A stretch of DNA of 64,000 bases from Comamonas piscis (lineage in GTDB: Bacteria > Pseudomonadota > Gammaproteobacteria > Burkholderiales > Burkholderiaceae_C). The position numbers were made by a program, and so were the translations under genes. Positions 36,369 to 45,875 of the stretch are shown piece after piece (the stretch's first letter is position 1; every line of letters begins with the position of its first letter). The notes under the pieces were generated by a model. The model was not told the origin of the DNA, ran no database searches, and worked only from the letters and a program-made list of their open reading frames with translations. The stretch lies in NCBI RefSeq assembly GCF_014109725.1, contig NZ_CP058554.1, positions 1,054,001 to 1,118,000 of the forward strand, read 5' to 3'.

Positions 36369-39300
36369 ATGTCCGGAAAGCCAGCAGCACGAAGAGATGA
36401 CAAAGTCAATGGCGCGCGAATCATTACGGGCTCCAGTGGCGTATTGATAGGTAACCAAGGTGGCGTGGCATGCTCGGTGTGTCCTGGTGCAGAAGCAGTA
36501 GGCAATCCTGTCAACCCGCAGCTAGGCGCCAAGGTCCTGTCTGGCGCGTCTGATCTAGACTTTGCATTGCCAGGCGCCATACCTCTTGTCTGGCAACGCC
36601 AGTACAGCAGCTATGTCAACGCGCAGCATGGCGGGTATTGTGGGATGCTGGGCTACGGCTGGGGCCTGCCACTGGATCTGCGCATTTCCCTGCAGGCAAG
36701 CGCCACCTTGCTGCATGACAGCCAGGGCCGCACGATCACTTTTGACGCGCTGGCGGCGGGCGAATCCATCTATAGCCCCAGCGAAGATATCTGGCTGCTG
36801 CGCTCGGGCAGGCACCCCGGCAATTTGACCAATGATCTTGCGGCCATGACGGGGCCCGCCAAGTTCACGGAGCGCGGCGCAGCGGATAGCTTTGAGGCAC
36901 CACCTCCCCACAGCCAACAGGCGCCCTTGTGGTGGCAGGGGCGCTTCTCCTGGATCCGGCGCGATATGGCTTGCGGGGATTTGATGATCCTGGCGGCTAA
37001 TGGGAGCGGGGATACGGTATGGGTATTTGGTCCCGCCAACTGGCAGGCGATTGAGGCGGCGCGCAAGGCGATGAAGGCGCAGAAGGCTGAAGGTAAGCCA
37101 GTCACAGTGCAGGAACCGGACATCGATTCAAACTGGATCTTGCTAGGCAAGGTAGACCGGCTGGGCCGCTCCCAGCGCTACTTCTGGACCAAAGTGTTGG
37201 GCCAGGAACGCATCACCACTATCGACGATGGCGTGGGCCGGGGCTACCAGCTGCACTACACGCAAGCGCTTGCCGCGCAAGACGCTCAGCACTTTCACCA
37301 CAAGAGCGCTGACACCGACGACCACGAAGACGAGCACTTCTTTTGGCAAGCCGACACAGGTGTGCGCCTGTCTAAGGTAGATCTGTATCGCGACCCTTTG
37401 GCGCCCATGCTGCAGACCAAGTCCACCACCTTGGTGCAGTACAGCTACAGCACTGAGGGTAATCTGGTCTCCGTCACCAACCGCCACGGCCAGGTGGTGC
37501 GGCGCTTTGCCTGGCGCAACCATTTGATGATCGCCCACCAAGAGCGCAGCGGGCCAGAGCACCACTATGCCTATGACCGTTATGAGCCAGGCGGCCAAGC
37601 AATCGAGCAGCGCAACCAAGAGGGCGTGGACTACAAGTTTGACTACCAAGAGCTACCAGAAGTGGATGGCCAGCCGAGGCGAGCTTGTGTGGTTACGGAC
37701 AGCCTGGGGCGGATCGACAAATACATCTTCCAAGGCGATGCAGGCTTGGCAAGGTTGGTGGAACACACCCGCGCTGACGGGAGCACCATCAAACGCAAAT
37801 ACAACCAATACGGCCATCTAAGCAAAGTCACCGACCCGCTAGGCCGCAGCGTATACATAGCAGTCAGCCCCATGGGCCAGCTGCTGGCAACGCAAGGCCC
37901 AGACGGCTCGCGCAGCAGCCAACGCTTTGACGACACGACCAATCTGCTGCAAAGCAGTACGGACGCGGCAGGCCGTACCACCCACTACGAGTACGACTTC
38001 CACAACCGCCTGACGCGGGTGACCTTGCCGGGTGGCAGCAGCGAGCAATACCACTACCCCAACATCACTGGCAGCCCCTCGGACCTGGCGATCCGCGACA
38101 ATGCCGACAAGCCCATCCGCATCACCGATGCCAATGGCCGCGACAAACACATTACCTACACCCCCACGGGCCAAACCGCCAGCTACACCGACTGCTCAGG
38201 CCACACCACCCATTACGAATACAACCGCTGGGGCCAGACCACAACGGTGCGCAATGCGCTGGGCGAGCGGGCGGCTTACGACTACAACGAGCAGGACCAA
38301 CTGCGGTCCGTTTACTACCCCGATGGGAGCACGGAGCACTACACCTACGATGCCCGGGGGCAGGTAGTCGAAGTAAAGGCCGGGCGTCGTGACGACCGTG
38401 ATCTCAACAGTCCCAGCAAGAGCCGCATCCCTGTCAGCGCCACCGCGTCCAGCGTGCGGATGGCCTATGACCTCTGGGGGCGCCTCACCAGCCGCAGCCA
38501 TGCCGGTCAGCATTTAGGCTTTGCCTACGACAGGGCAGGCCGACTGACCCAGCTAACCAATGAGAACGGCGAGCACACCCGCTTTACCTGGGATGTGATG
38601 GACCGCCTGGCGCAGGAGACCGGGTTTGACGCGCGGGTGCAGAGCTACGAATACGACGCAGCCGGGCAGCTTACGCAATCCGCAGATGGCTGGGCTGCAG
38701 AGCAAAGCCTGGCTGCGCATACCAGCCACTATGAATGGACTATCACCGGGCAATTGGCTGCACGCCATTTACCAGCGACACAACTACTCCCCGCGACTAC
38801 CCAGCGTTATGAATGGGGCAAGGTAGGTGAGTTGCTGCAAGCAAGTGTGTGGCACCAAATCGAAGCCGATGACGTGGGCCCAAGCCGCCATCCAGCCAAA
38901 GAAGGCATCCTGCAAAGCCAGGCCGTCATCGAGCGCGATCCAGCAGGCCGGGTCGTTGGCGAAGTTCAACGCCTCTACAAAGCTCCCACCCCGGATGATC
39001 TGCAAGACCGGTTCTTTGCCCCCGAGATCGAGTTTGAACACCGCATTAGCCATCAGCTTGACACCCTGGGCAACCGCCAAGGCAGCCAGCTCCAAGGGCT
39101 GGGAGAAGTGGGATACCTGCTCTACGGCGCAGGCCACGTCCATGACATCACCTGGCAAGGCGAAAGCCTCGTCAACTTTGAGCGCGACGCGCTGCACCGA
39201 GAAATCCACCGCCAAGTTCTCACCGATATCAAGAACCAAACCCCCGGCGAGACCACCGCCAAGCCCCTCTACCGCAAGCTCGGCTGGGATGCTGCAGGGC

Positions 39301-41198
39301 GCATGGAAACGATGCAGTGGATGGGTTTGGAGCAAGGCAGTGCGCTGGATGACATGCTCTCCATTCCAGGGGCAGCCCAAGGCGCGGCTACTACCACCCG
39401 CGTCCCGCAAACGCTGCTCGGTGCCATGAGCGCCCGGCAGTACTACTACGACAGCCTGGGCCAAATGGTCAGCATGCGCAGTCATGCCGGCATCAGCCGC
39501 TTTGCGTACGACGGGGCAGGACGCCTGACCGGCGCCCACACGCCGCATGCCGGATCGCAACGCTGGCAATTCGACCCCGCAGGCAACCGCCTGCCCATCG
39601 CAGGCCCCGAGACTAAGCCCGCAACCCCAGACGCCATCACCGGCCACCTCAACGAAACCGACCGCCTGCGCGCCCAGCAACGTGCGGCCACCCAAGCCAA
39701 CCCCATCACCAAAGAGCAACTGCTGCGCAGCGACTTCAATCCACTGCAGGCGGCTCCTGACCCCGCCAATAACCAGCCCGTGCAAACCAGCAAACGCTGG
39801 GCCGGCAACCGCGTGGCGTATTACGAGAACCAGGAAGACGCGAGCAGCCAGGGGGCAAAAATCCACTACCAGTACGACAGCCGAGGCAATCGCACCCAAA
39901 GCTTGGATGAAGCAACGGGCCGCAAGCTGGAGCTGATGTATGACAGTGGCAACCAGCTGGTGCAGGTAGTCGTCACAGAAAACGAAAAACAAACCGCCCA
40001 GCAGTACCGCTACGACGCCTTTGGACGGCGACTAGTCAAATACAACATGCCGGCCAACTCAGAATCAGGCGACCTGAGCGAGACGGACTACTTCGGCTGG
40101 GACGGAGATCGTCTGATTCACACCGAGCGGTACAACAGCGCCAACGTCAAAGATGAAGCCGGCGCAGCGCAACCCGAAGTCATCCACACCATCTACGAGC
40201 CTGGGTCGTTTACACCACTCATCCAGCTGCGCAGAGCCAGCAAAGCTCCCCTAGATCTGGGCGAACAACTGCTCGCCAACACCTCACCAGGCGTGGTGCA
40301 GGACGCGCTGCGCAGCGCCCTGGCAGATATCAAGGAGCTCAGCGCCACGCTGCCCCAGAACATCGCTTTTAAGTCCATGTCCAAGGATGTGCAGATCTTT
40401 ATGCGCGAGCAGCTGCAGGAGTACGAGCAAACGTTGAGCGACCAACGCAAAGAAGCTGCAGAAAAAGTTGAGATCCGCCACTACCTCTGCGACCACCTAG
40501 GCACTCCCAATGCCTTGATCCGGGAAGACAGCCGGCTGGACTGGGCAGTGCAATTGGATGCTTGGGGGAATGTGCGGGAGGAGCATAACCCGAGTGACTT
40601 GTACCAGCCGATTCGGCTGCCGGGGCAGCATGCGGATGGTATTAACCGATTGTATTACAACAGGCATAGATACTTTGACGCGACCATAGGTGCGTATATA
40701 TCTGAAGATCCAATTGGTCTAAGAGGCGGAAATTTAAAAAAAAGTTATGCTAATTCGAATCCTTTGACATTTATTGATGTGTTGGGATTGCATTCGCGCC
40801 GGGACCCGTATGGTCGGACTCCTGAAGCCCTCGGTGCTCGGTTCAATACAATATTTTGTGATGGTGAAACGTTAAAGGTTTACTTGCAGGAGCTAAAGCA
40901 TGAGCAATGTCCATCAATCAAAATATGTACTACTGAGCATGAGGCGATTCACATCGAAGATGTGTTGAGGGAAAATCCAGATGTTTGCAAAGGAAATGCA
41001 GGCTCAGTTATTGTCGTTTCGAATAATAATTCTGAGCGCCTGAAGTCAGAGGAGCGTGCATTCACCAAGGAGATCGAGTGCCTTGAAAGGGAGTCTGAAT
41101 CAACCTCTCTAACCGATTGCAAAAGCAGGCTGGATTTAAAAAAGGAAGAGCTGGAGTGGCAGTTGAAAAACAAAGTTCTAAAAGGAGACTATCCATGA
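36369..41198 (+). CDS. Rhs-family polymorphic toxin with C-terminal HExxH metallopeptidase-like tip
   Basis: This 1609-residue protein begins with a shortened PAAR-like segment (GSSGVLIGNQGGVACS). A DUF6531-type region and many YD repeats (such as YEYDAAGQLTQS and YDSRGNRTQ) follow; these form the Rhs shell. The Rhs core ends with YNRHRYFDATIGAYISEDPI; DPIGL lies at 1447-1451 and marks the cleavage region. The remaining 150 or so residues are AT-rich at the DNA level and differ from the core. They hold His1524-Glu-Ala-Ile-His1528 (HExxH) with a later Glu-rich helix, plus six Cys. I infer a zinc metallopeptidase toxin delivered by type VI or another secretion system. No vgrG, hcp or secretion gene is adjacent. 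Confidence 0.9.
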   Translation: MSGKPAARRDDKVNGARIITGSSGVLIGNQGGVACSVCPGAEAVGNPVNPQLGAKVLSGASDLDFALPGAIPLVWQRQYSSYVNAQHGGYCGMLGYGWGLPLDLRISLQASATLLHDSQGRTITFDALAAGESIYSPSEDIWLLRSGRHPGNLTNDLAAMTGPAKFTERGAADSFEAPPPHSQQAPLWWQGRFSWIRRDMACGDLMILAANGSGDTVWVFGPANWQAIEAARKAMKAQKAEGKPVTVQEPDIDSNWILLGKVDRLGRSQRYFWTKVLGQERITTIDDGVGRGYQLHYTQALAAQDAQHFHHKSADTDDHEDEHFFWQADTGVRLSKVDLYRDPLAPMLQTKSTTLVQYSYSTEGNLVSVTNRHGQVVRRFAWRNHLMIAHQERSGPEHHYAYDRYEPGGQAIEQRNQEGVDYKFDYQELPEVDGQPRRACVVTDSLGRIDKYIFQGDAGLARLVEHTRADGSTIKRKYNQYGHLSKVTDPLGRSVYIAVSPMGQLLATQGPDGSRSSQRFDDTTNLLQSSTDAAGRTTHYEYDFHNRLTRVTLPGGSSEQYHYPNITGSPSDLAIRDNADKPIRITDANGRDKHITYTPTGQTASYTDCSGHTTHYEYNRWGQTTTVRNALGERAAYDYNEQDQLRSVYYPDGSTEHYTYDARGQVVEVKAGRRDDRDLNSPSKSRIPVSATASSVRMAYDLWGRLTSRSHAGQHLGFAYDRAGRLTQLTNENGEHTRFTWDVMDRLAQETGFDARVQSYEYDAAGQLTQSADGWAAEQSLAAHTSHYEWTITGQLAARHLPATQLLPATTQRYEWGKVGELLQASVWHQIEADDVGPSRHPAKEGILQSQAVIERDPAGRVVGEVQRLYKAPTPDDLQDRFFAPEIEFEHRISHQLDTLGNRQGSQLQGLGEVGYLLYGAGHVHDITWQGESLVNFERDALHREIHRQVLTDIKNQTPGETTAKPLYRKLGWDAAGRMETMQWMGLEQGSALDDMLSIPGAAQGAATTTRVPQTLLGAMSARQYYYDSLGQMVSMRSHAGISRFAYDGAGRLTGAHTPHAGSQRWQFDPAGNRLPIAGPETKPATPDAITGHLNETDRLRAQQRAATQANPITKEQLLRSDFNPLQAAPDPANNQPVQTSKRWAGNRVAYYENQEDASSQGAKIHYQYDSRGNRTQSLDEATGRKLELMYDSGNQLVQVVVTENEKQTAQQYRYDAFGRRLVKYNMPANSESGDLSETDYFGWDGDRLIHTERYNSANVKDEAGAAQPEVIHTIYEPGSFTPLIQLRRASKAPLDLGEQLLANTSPGVVQDALRSALADIKELSATLPQNIAFKSMSKDVQIFMREQLQEYEQTLSDQRKEAAEKVEIRHYLCDHLGTPNALIREDSRLDWAVQLDAWGNVREEHNPSDLYQPIRLPGQHADGINRLYYNRHRYFDATIGAYISEDPIGLRGGNLKKSYANSNPLTFIDVLGLHSRRDPYGRTPEALGARFNTIFCDGETLKVYLQELKHEQCPSIKICTTEHEAIHIEDVLRENPDVCKGNAGSVIVVSNNNSERLKSEERAFTKEIECLERESESTSLTDCKSRLDLKKEELEWQLKNKVLKGDYP

Positions 41199-41365
41199 AA
41201 TGGTTTAGTCGAATCATCTTGTAGAAGGAAATTAAAGGATTTTTATGGATCCAAAAAAATGTAAATTTTTTGAAATATACATTCAATATACAAATTTATT
41301 TTATGCCAATCTAGGGGATGAATAATGCTGTAAGTTTCAAAATGAAATATAAACGCGAAAAATGA
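41195..41365 (+). pseudogene. Possible decayed immunity gene after the Rhs toxin
   Basis: An ATG overlaps the Rhs stop (ATGA), where a cognate immunity gene would normally start. The frame encodes nine residues and then meets TAG at 41222 and again at 41312, ending at TGA 41363. A second very short frame (26 residues) starts at 41245. The stretch is AT-rich like the toxin tip. No intact immunity-sized frame exists on either strand before the next gene. This is weak evidence; the immunity gene may simply be absent. Confidence 0.3.
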
Positions 41366-41436
41366 CATTCATATTTATTATTTTGGTTAATCAGTTGGTA
41401 ATAATATTCGACGACCCCTGTAGCCGCGATCCCTAA

Positions 41437-41997
41437 TTACTGCCCAGCAGCCGTATAGTGCAGCCGATAATCACTCTGCACAAAGCCAAAGTCAAAGCTC
41501 CGCGTCTGCAGATGCTGAGCGGCAACCGTGCTGGTGCCGTCCGCCAAGGGCCCAAACAATGGCAGGCCGCTGCCCAGCAGCACAGGGATGCGGGTGATGG
41601 TGATCTCGTCAAGCAGCTGCGCATTGATGAAAGACTGGATCAGCTGCCCACCATCGACATAGGCGGCGCGAAAGCCGCTGGCGGCCAGATGGGTGCAGAG
41701 GGCAGGGAGGCTGTCTTTCCACAGCTGCGCAGTGGCGGGGGCGCCAGCGGGCAGGGCGCTCCACTGGCGGGACACGACATAGACCGGCTTGTCATACGGC
41801 CAGGCGCCAAAGCCCAGCACCGTCTCAAAGGTTTTGCGCCCCATCAGGATCACATCGACGCCGGCCATGTACTGCGCATAGCCGCAATCTTCCCCTTCAG
41901 GCACGGTGGCATTGGCGGCATTGAGCCAGTCCAGGCTGCCATCGGTTTTGGCGATAAAACCGTCGAGGCTGGTGGCGATAAAGCTGCTGCATTGCAT
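41437..41997 (-). CDS. Dihydrofolate reductase/RibD C-terminal-like family protein
   Basis: This 186-residue protein has the RibD C-terminal/DHFR-like fold: SSFIATSLDGFIAKTDGSLDWL at the start, VDVILMGRKTFETVLGFGAW near residue 60, AAYVDGGQLIQSF near 125 and LLDEITITRIPVLLGSGLPLF after it. This matches the YyaP/YwjB-like group of putative NADPH reductases, whose substrates are unknown. GAGG lies 8 bases before ATG 41997; the frame is open to 42108 but without support. It stands alone and faces the Rhs gene end. Confidence 0.85.
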   Translation of the reverse strand: MQCSSFIATSLDGFIAKTDGSLDWLNAANATVPEGEDCGYAQYMAGVDVILMGRKTFETVLGFGAWPYDKPVYVVSRQWSALPAGAPATAQLWKDSLPALCTHLAASGFRAAYVDGGQLIQSFINAQLLDEITITRIPVLLGSGLPLFGPLADGTSTVAAQHLQTRSFDFGFVQSDYRLHYTAAGQ

Positions 41998-42220
41998 GGA
42001 GATGTCCTCGTGAAAATTCATACGGAAATCGTGAATTTTAGGAAGACTGACGGGGGCTGATGGCTGAAATACCTGTTTTTTTTTACAGTGGTCATTCTCC
42101 CCATTCAAGAATTCGATTTGTATATCAATCCATCCATATAAAACATTGGACGCGAATCGTTGACGCCTGCACCATGCAAGCTAGCCCATAGAGGTCTTAT
42201 TAAAAACAGGAGACAAAGAC

Positions 42221-43201
42221 ATGCAACGACGCCAATGGTGGGCCACGCTGGCCCTGACCGCGATAGCTACCGTAACGACAGCCGCCTATGCCAGCACGGC
42301 GCAAGGCAACTACCCCAGCGCGCCGATCACGATGATCGTGCCCTTCGCCGCTGGCAGCGGCACCGATGCGGTGGCCCGGGCGGTGGGCCAGAAGCTGGGC
42401 GAGCGGCTGCAGCAGCCAGTGATTGTGGATAACCGCGCGGGCGCCAATGCGCAGATTGCGGCAGGCTTGGTGGCGAAGGCCAAGCCGGATGGCTACACCT
42501 TGTTCATGACGACCAACACCTCGCACTCGGCCAATCCGTGGCTAGTCAAAAGCCTGAAGTACGACCCGATCAAGGACTTCACGCCGATTGCCCGTGTCGG
42601 GGAGCTGCCGTTTGCGCTGGCGGTGCATCCCTCTGTGCCAGCCGATTCGGTGCAGGCGCTGATCGACTACGCCAAGGCCAACCCGGGCAAGCTCTCGTAC
42701 GCGACGCCCAACAGCACCTCGCTGGTGGCGTCGGAGACGCTGCGCTTTCTGTCCAAGACCGATATCGTGGGCGTGCCCTACAAATCCAGCCCGCAGGCGC
42801 TGACCGACCTGATGGGTAACCAGGTGCAGATGTATGTGGTGGACCTGGGCTCGGGCTGGAGCATGCTCAAGACCGATCGGGTGCGCACCCTGGCCGTGAC
42901 GGCCGCCAAGGGCAGCAAGATCCTCCCCAATGTGCCGCCCATCGGCAAGACCTTGCCGGGCTTTGACATCACCTCCTGGAACGGCATTTTTGCGCCGGCG
43001 GGCACGCCCCCGGAGGTGGTCAACAAAATCAATACTGCCTTGCAGGCCGTGCTGGCCGATGAGGCTGTGCAAAAGCAGCTGGAACAGATTGGCTTTGAAG
43101 TCTGGCCCACGAAGACACCACAGGAGTTTGCCCAGTATGTGAGCGAGCAGCTGGCGTACTGGGGGCGCCTGGTCAAGCAGGCCGACATCCCGGCGCAGTA
43201 A
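42221..43201 (+). CDS. Tripartite tricarboxylate transporter (Bug/TctC) substrate-binding protein
   Basis: This 326-residue periplasmic binding protein has a signal peptide (about 1-30) and the Bug fold: YPSAPITMIVPFAAGSGTDA, IVDNRAGANAQIAAGLVAKA, PDGYTLFMTTNTSHSANPWL and the late WNGIFAPAGTPPEVV segment. AGGAG precedes the ATG by 8 bases. No TctA/TctB membrane genes are nearby, as is common for Burkholderiales, where many Bug proteins are orphans. Cupin and acyl-CoA dehydrogenase genes follow within 60-70 bases each, so the ligand may be a carboxylate degraded through a CoA thioester, which is inference. Confidence 0.92.
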   Translation: MQRRQWWATLALTAIATVTTAAYASTAQGNYPSAPITMIVPFAAGSGTDAVARAVGQKLGERLQQPVIVDNRAGANAQIAAGLVAKAKPDGYTLFMTTNTSHSANPWLVKSLKYDPIKDFTPIARVGELPFALAVHPSVPADSVQALIDYAKANPGKLSYATPNSTSLVASETLRFLSKTDIVGVPYKSSPQALTDLMGNQVQMYVVDLGSGWSMLKTDRVRTLAVTAAKGSKILPNVPPIGKTLPGFDITSWNGIFAPAGTPPEVVNKINTALQAVLADEAVQKQLEQIGFEVWPTKTPQEFAQYVSEQLAYWGRLVKQADIPAQ

Positions 43202-43256
43202 GCCTGGCTCTGCCCTCGACGCCTTTTGCTAACCCATACAGAATGAACGCCCCACG

Positions 43257-43640
43257 ATGACTTCGCGCTACTTGATCCGTGCCTCCGAGGTAGAGGCCTA
43301 TAGCCCCGCCAACCATACCGGAACCTTTAACCGCCGCCTGGTGAGCCAGGCCAATGTGGGTGCCCAGCACATGGAAGTGGTGCTGGGCGAGATTGCCAAG
43401 GGCGGAGGCGCGCTGCCCCATGCCCATCCCGGCATGGAGCAGGCCTGCTACCTGCTGGAGGGCACGGCCCATGTCGAAGTGGAGGGCGAGGGCTTTGAGA
43501 TGGTGCCGGGCGATACCTGCTTTTTCCCGGCCGACAAGATGCACATCTTCCAGACCACCAGCGACACGCCTGCGAAGCTGCTGGTGATCTACAGCCCGCC
43601 TTATGGCGAGAACCCAGAGCGGGTGCGCCGGCCGGCCTGA
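43257..43640 (+). CDS. Cupin-domain protein
   Basis: This 127-residue single-domain cupin has motif 1 LPHAHPGMEQACYLLEG (His, His and Glu metal ligands) and motif 2 MVPGDTCFFPADKMHIFQ (His ligand). It probably binds a divalent metal and may be a small isomerase, dioxygenase or sensor of an organic acid. It lies 55 bases after the binding-protein stop and 67 bases before the acyl-CoA dehydrogenase start, and is probably co-transcribed with both. The reaction is unknown. Confidence 0.85.
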   Translation: MTSRYLIRASEVEAYSPANHTGTFNRRLVSQANVGAQHMEVVLGEIAKGGGALPHAHPGMEQACYLLEGTAHVEVEGEGFEMVPGDTCFFPADKMHIFQTTSDTPAKLLVIYSPPYGENPERVRRPA

Positions 43641-43707
43641 GCGGCGATGTGAACCTGCGCCGTGCACGGCACGGCGCCACTGATTGAGTACTGAGGACCG
43701 CAACACC

Positions 43708-44871
43708 ATGGATTTCGCCCTGACCGAAGAGCAGCAACAGATCGTCGACGCCGTCGAGAAAGTCTGTGCCCCGTTTGATGCCGACTACTGGCATGCCCGT
43801 GACAACGATGGCGCTTTTCCTGAAGATTTTTACCGCGCGCTGGCCGATGCCGGCTGGCTGGGCATTGCGATGCCCGAGGCCTATGGCGGGGCCGGCCTGG
43901 GCATTACCGAGGCGGCCTTAATGATGCACACGATCTCGGCCACGGGCGCCGGGCTGTCGGGTGCGTCTGCGGTGCACATGAACATCTTCGGCCTGCACCC
44001 GGTGGTGGTCTATGGCACAGACGCGCAAAAGGCGCGCATGCTGCCGCCGCTGATTGCGGGCAAGGACAAGGCCTGCTTTGGGGTGACCGAGCCCAACACG
44101 GGGCTCAACACGCTCAAGCTCAAGACCCGGGCGGTGCGCGATGGCGACCACTATGTGGTTCATGGGCAGAAGGTGTTTATCTCCACCGCGCAGCAGGCCA
44201 GCAAGATTTTGCTGTTGGCGCGCACCAAGCCGGTGGAGGAATGCAAGGGCACTGAAGGCCTGTCGCTGTTCTATACCGACTTTGACCGCAGCAAGATCGA
44301 GGTGCATGAGATTGCCAAGATGGGCCGCAAATGCGTGGACACCAACCAGCTGTTTATCGATGGCTTGCGCATCCCCGTAGAAGACCGCATTGGTGAGGAG
44401 AACCGGGGCTTTGAATACATCCTGCATGGCATGAACCCCGAGCGCATTCTGATTGCCTGCGAGGCGATTGGCCTGGGCCGTGCGGCGCTGGGCCGCGCCA
44501 CGCAGTACGCCCGCGAGCGCGAAGTGTTCAACCGCCCGATTGGCCAAAACCAGGGCATCCAGCACCCGCTGGCTGAGCGCTGGATGGAGCTGGAAGCGGC
44601 CTTTTTGCTGGCGATGAAGGCGGCCTGGCTGTATGACCGCCACCAGCCTTGCGCGGCCGAGGCCAATGCGGCCAAGTTCTTGGGGGCAGAGGCGGGTTAT
44701 AAGGCTTGCGAGACCGCCATCTTTACCCATGGCGGCATGGGCTATGCGAAGGAGTTCCATGTTGAGCGACTGATGCGCGAGAGCTGGATTCCGCGCCTGG
44801 CGCCGGTGAGCCCGCAGCTGATTCTGTGCTTTATTGCGGAGAAGGTGCTGGGCCTGCCCAAGTCGTACTAG
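43708..44871 (+). CDS. Acyl-CoA dehydrogenase family protein
   Basis: This 387-residue flavoenzyme has the three-domain acyl-CoA dehydrogenase layout: N-terminal helices (MDFALTEEQQQIVDAVEKVC, MPEAYGGAGLG), a middle beta domain (CFGVTEPNTGLNTLKLKTRA), and a C-terminal helical domain (REVFNRPIGQNQGIQHPLAE, HGGMGYAKEFHVERLMRE). It oxidises an acyl-CoA at the alpha-beta bond using FAD and transfers electrons to ETF. The start at 43708 with TGAGGA upstream is preferred over an in-frame TTG. No CoA ligase or hydratase is adjacent, so the substrate is not shown. Confidence 0.93.
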   Translation: MDFALTEEQQQIVDAVEKVCAPFDADYWHARDNDGAFPEDFYRALADAGWLGIAMPEAYGGAGLGITEAALMMHTISATGAGLSGASAVHMNIFGLHPVVVYGTDAQKARMLPPLIAGKDKACFGVTEPNTGLNTLKLKTRAVRDGDHYVVHGQKVFISTAQQASKILLLARTKPVEECKGTEGLSLFYTDFDRSKIEVHEIAKMGRKCVDTNQLFIDGLRIPVEDRIGEENRGFEYILHGMNPERILIACEAIGLGRAALGRATQYAREREVFNRPIGQNQGIQHPLAERWMELEAAFLLAMKAAWLYDRHQPCAAEANAAKFLGAEAGYKACETAIFTHGGMGYAKEFHVERLMRESWIPRLAPVSPQLILCFIAEKVLGLPKSY

Positions 44872-44951
44872 GTGGCGCCGTGCGCGGCGTGCTGCCGGGC
44901 CATGCCCCTCGCCGAGCGGCCAGCCCGCACTGGCTGGGGCATGATACGCAG

Positions 44952-45851
44952 ATGAAGACCCATTTGCTGCGTTATTTTGTGGTGCTGGCCGAGGAGCTGC
45001 ATTTTGGCCGCGCTGCCCAGCGCCTGGCCATCACCCAGCCTCCGCTGTCGGTCGCGATTAAATCGCTGGAAGAGGACCTGGGTGTGCGGCTGCTGGAGCG
45101 TGACGCCAAGCAGGTGCGGCTGACCGATGCCGGCGCGGCTTTTTTGATCGAGGCGCGCCAGGTGCTCAGCCAGATCCAGCGCGCGGCCGATGTGGCGCGC
45201 AATGTGGCCCAGGGGCGCCAGGGCCAGCTCGACATTGGCGTGACCGGCTCAATGATTTACCGCGACCTGCCCCATGTGATGCAGGCCTTTGGCCAGCAGC
45301 GGCCTGATATCGATATCACCTTGCATGAGATGTCCACCACCGAGCAGCAGGCGGCCATTCTGCGCGGCCAGCTGCAGGGGGGCTTTGTCAATATCATCAC
45401 GCCCGCGCCGGGGCTGGAGCTGTGGCCGCTGGCGCCCGATACCTTGGTGTGCTGCCTGCCAGACAACCACCCGCAGGCACAGCAAGCCAGCCTGGATTTG
45501 CGCAGCCTGGCCCATGAGCGCTTTGTGATGTTTGTACGCGATGTCAGCCCCGCCAATTACGACAATGTGATCGCCTGCCTGCACAACGCCGGCATCCACC
45601 CGCGCACCAGCCATGCGGTGCGCCAGTGGTTGGCGGTCATTGCGCTGGTGGCTATTGGCCAGGGCGTGGCTCTTGTGCCTTCTTGCATGCAGCGGGCCGG
45701 CATGGCCGGTGTGCGCTATGTGCCGCTGCACAGCAGCCATGGCCAGACAGCGTTGACGCCCGGGGCCTTTGTCTGGCATCCGCAAAGCCGATCGGCGGCG
45801 TTGGATGCGTTGGTTGAGGTGATCAAGGCACCCAGGCTAGCAACTGATTAA
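44952..45851 (+). CDS. LysR-family transcriptional regulator
   Basis: This 299-residue protein has the LysR helix-turn-helix (LLRYFVVLAEELHFGRAAQR, TQPPLSVAIKSLEEDLGVRL) followed by a periplasmic-binding-like effector domain. The HFGRAA.RL.ITQPPLS pattern resembles regulators of aromatic or carboxylate catabolism such as CatR/BenM relatives. It follows the acyl-CoA dehydrogenase in the same direction after 80 bases and may regulate the Bug-cupin-dehydrogenase group. The effector is unknown. Confidence 0.9.
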   Translation: MKTHLLRYFVVLAEELHFGRAAQRLAITQPPLSVAIKSLEEDLGVRLLERDAKQVRLTDAGAAFLIEARQVLSQIQRAADVARNVAQGRQGQLDIGVTGSMIYRDLPHVMQAFGQQRPDIDITLHEMSTTEQQAAILRGQLQGGFVNIITPAPGLELWPLAPDTLVCCLPDNHPQAQQASLDLRSLAHERFVMFVRDVSPANYDNVIACLHNAGIHPRTSHAVRQWLAVIALVAIGQGVALVPSCMQRAGMAGVRYVPLHSSHGQTALTPGAFVWHPQSRSAALDALVEVIKAPRLATD

Positions 45852-45875
45852 CCGGGGCCGGCTATGCGTCCCCAG

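Noticed and set aside
36369..41198. The Rhs gene as part of a type VI secretion cluster
   Set aside because: No vgrG, hcp, tss or chaperone gene is within the window; the gene stands alone.
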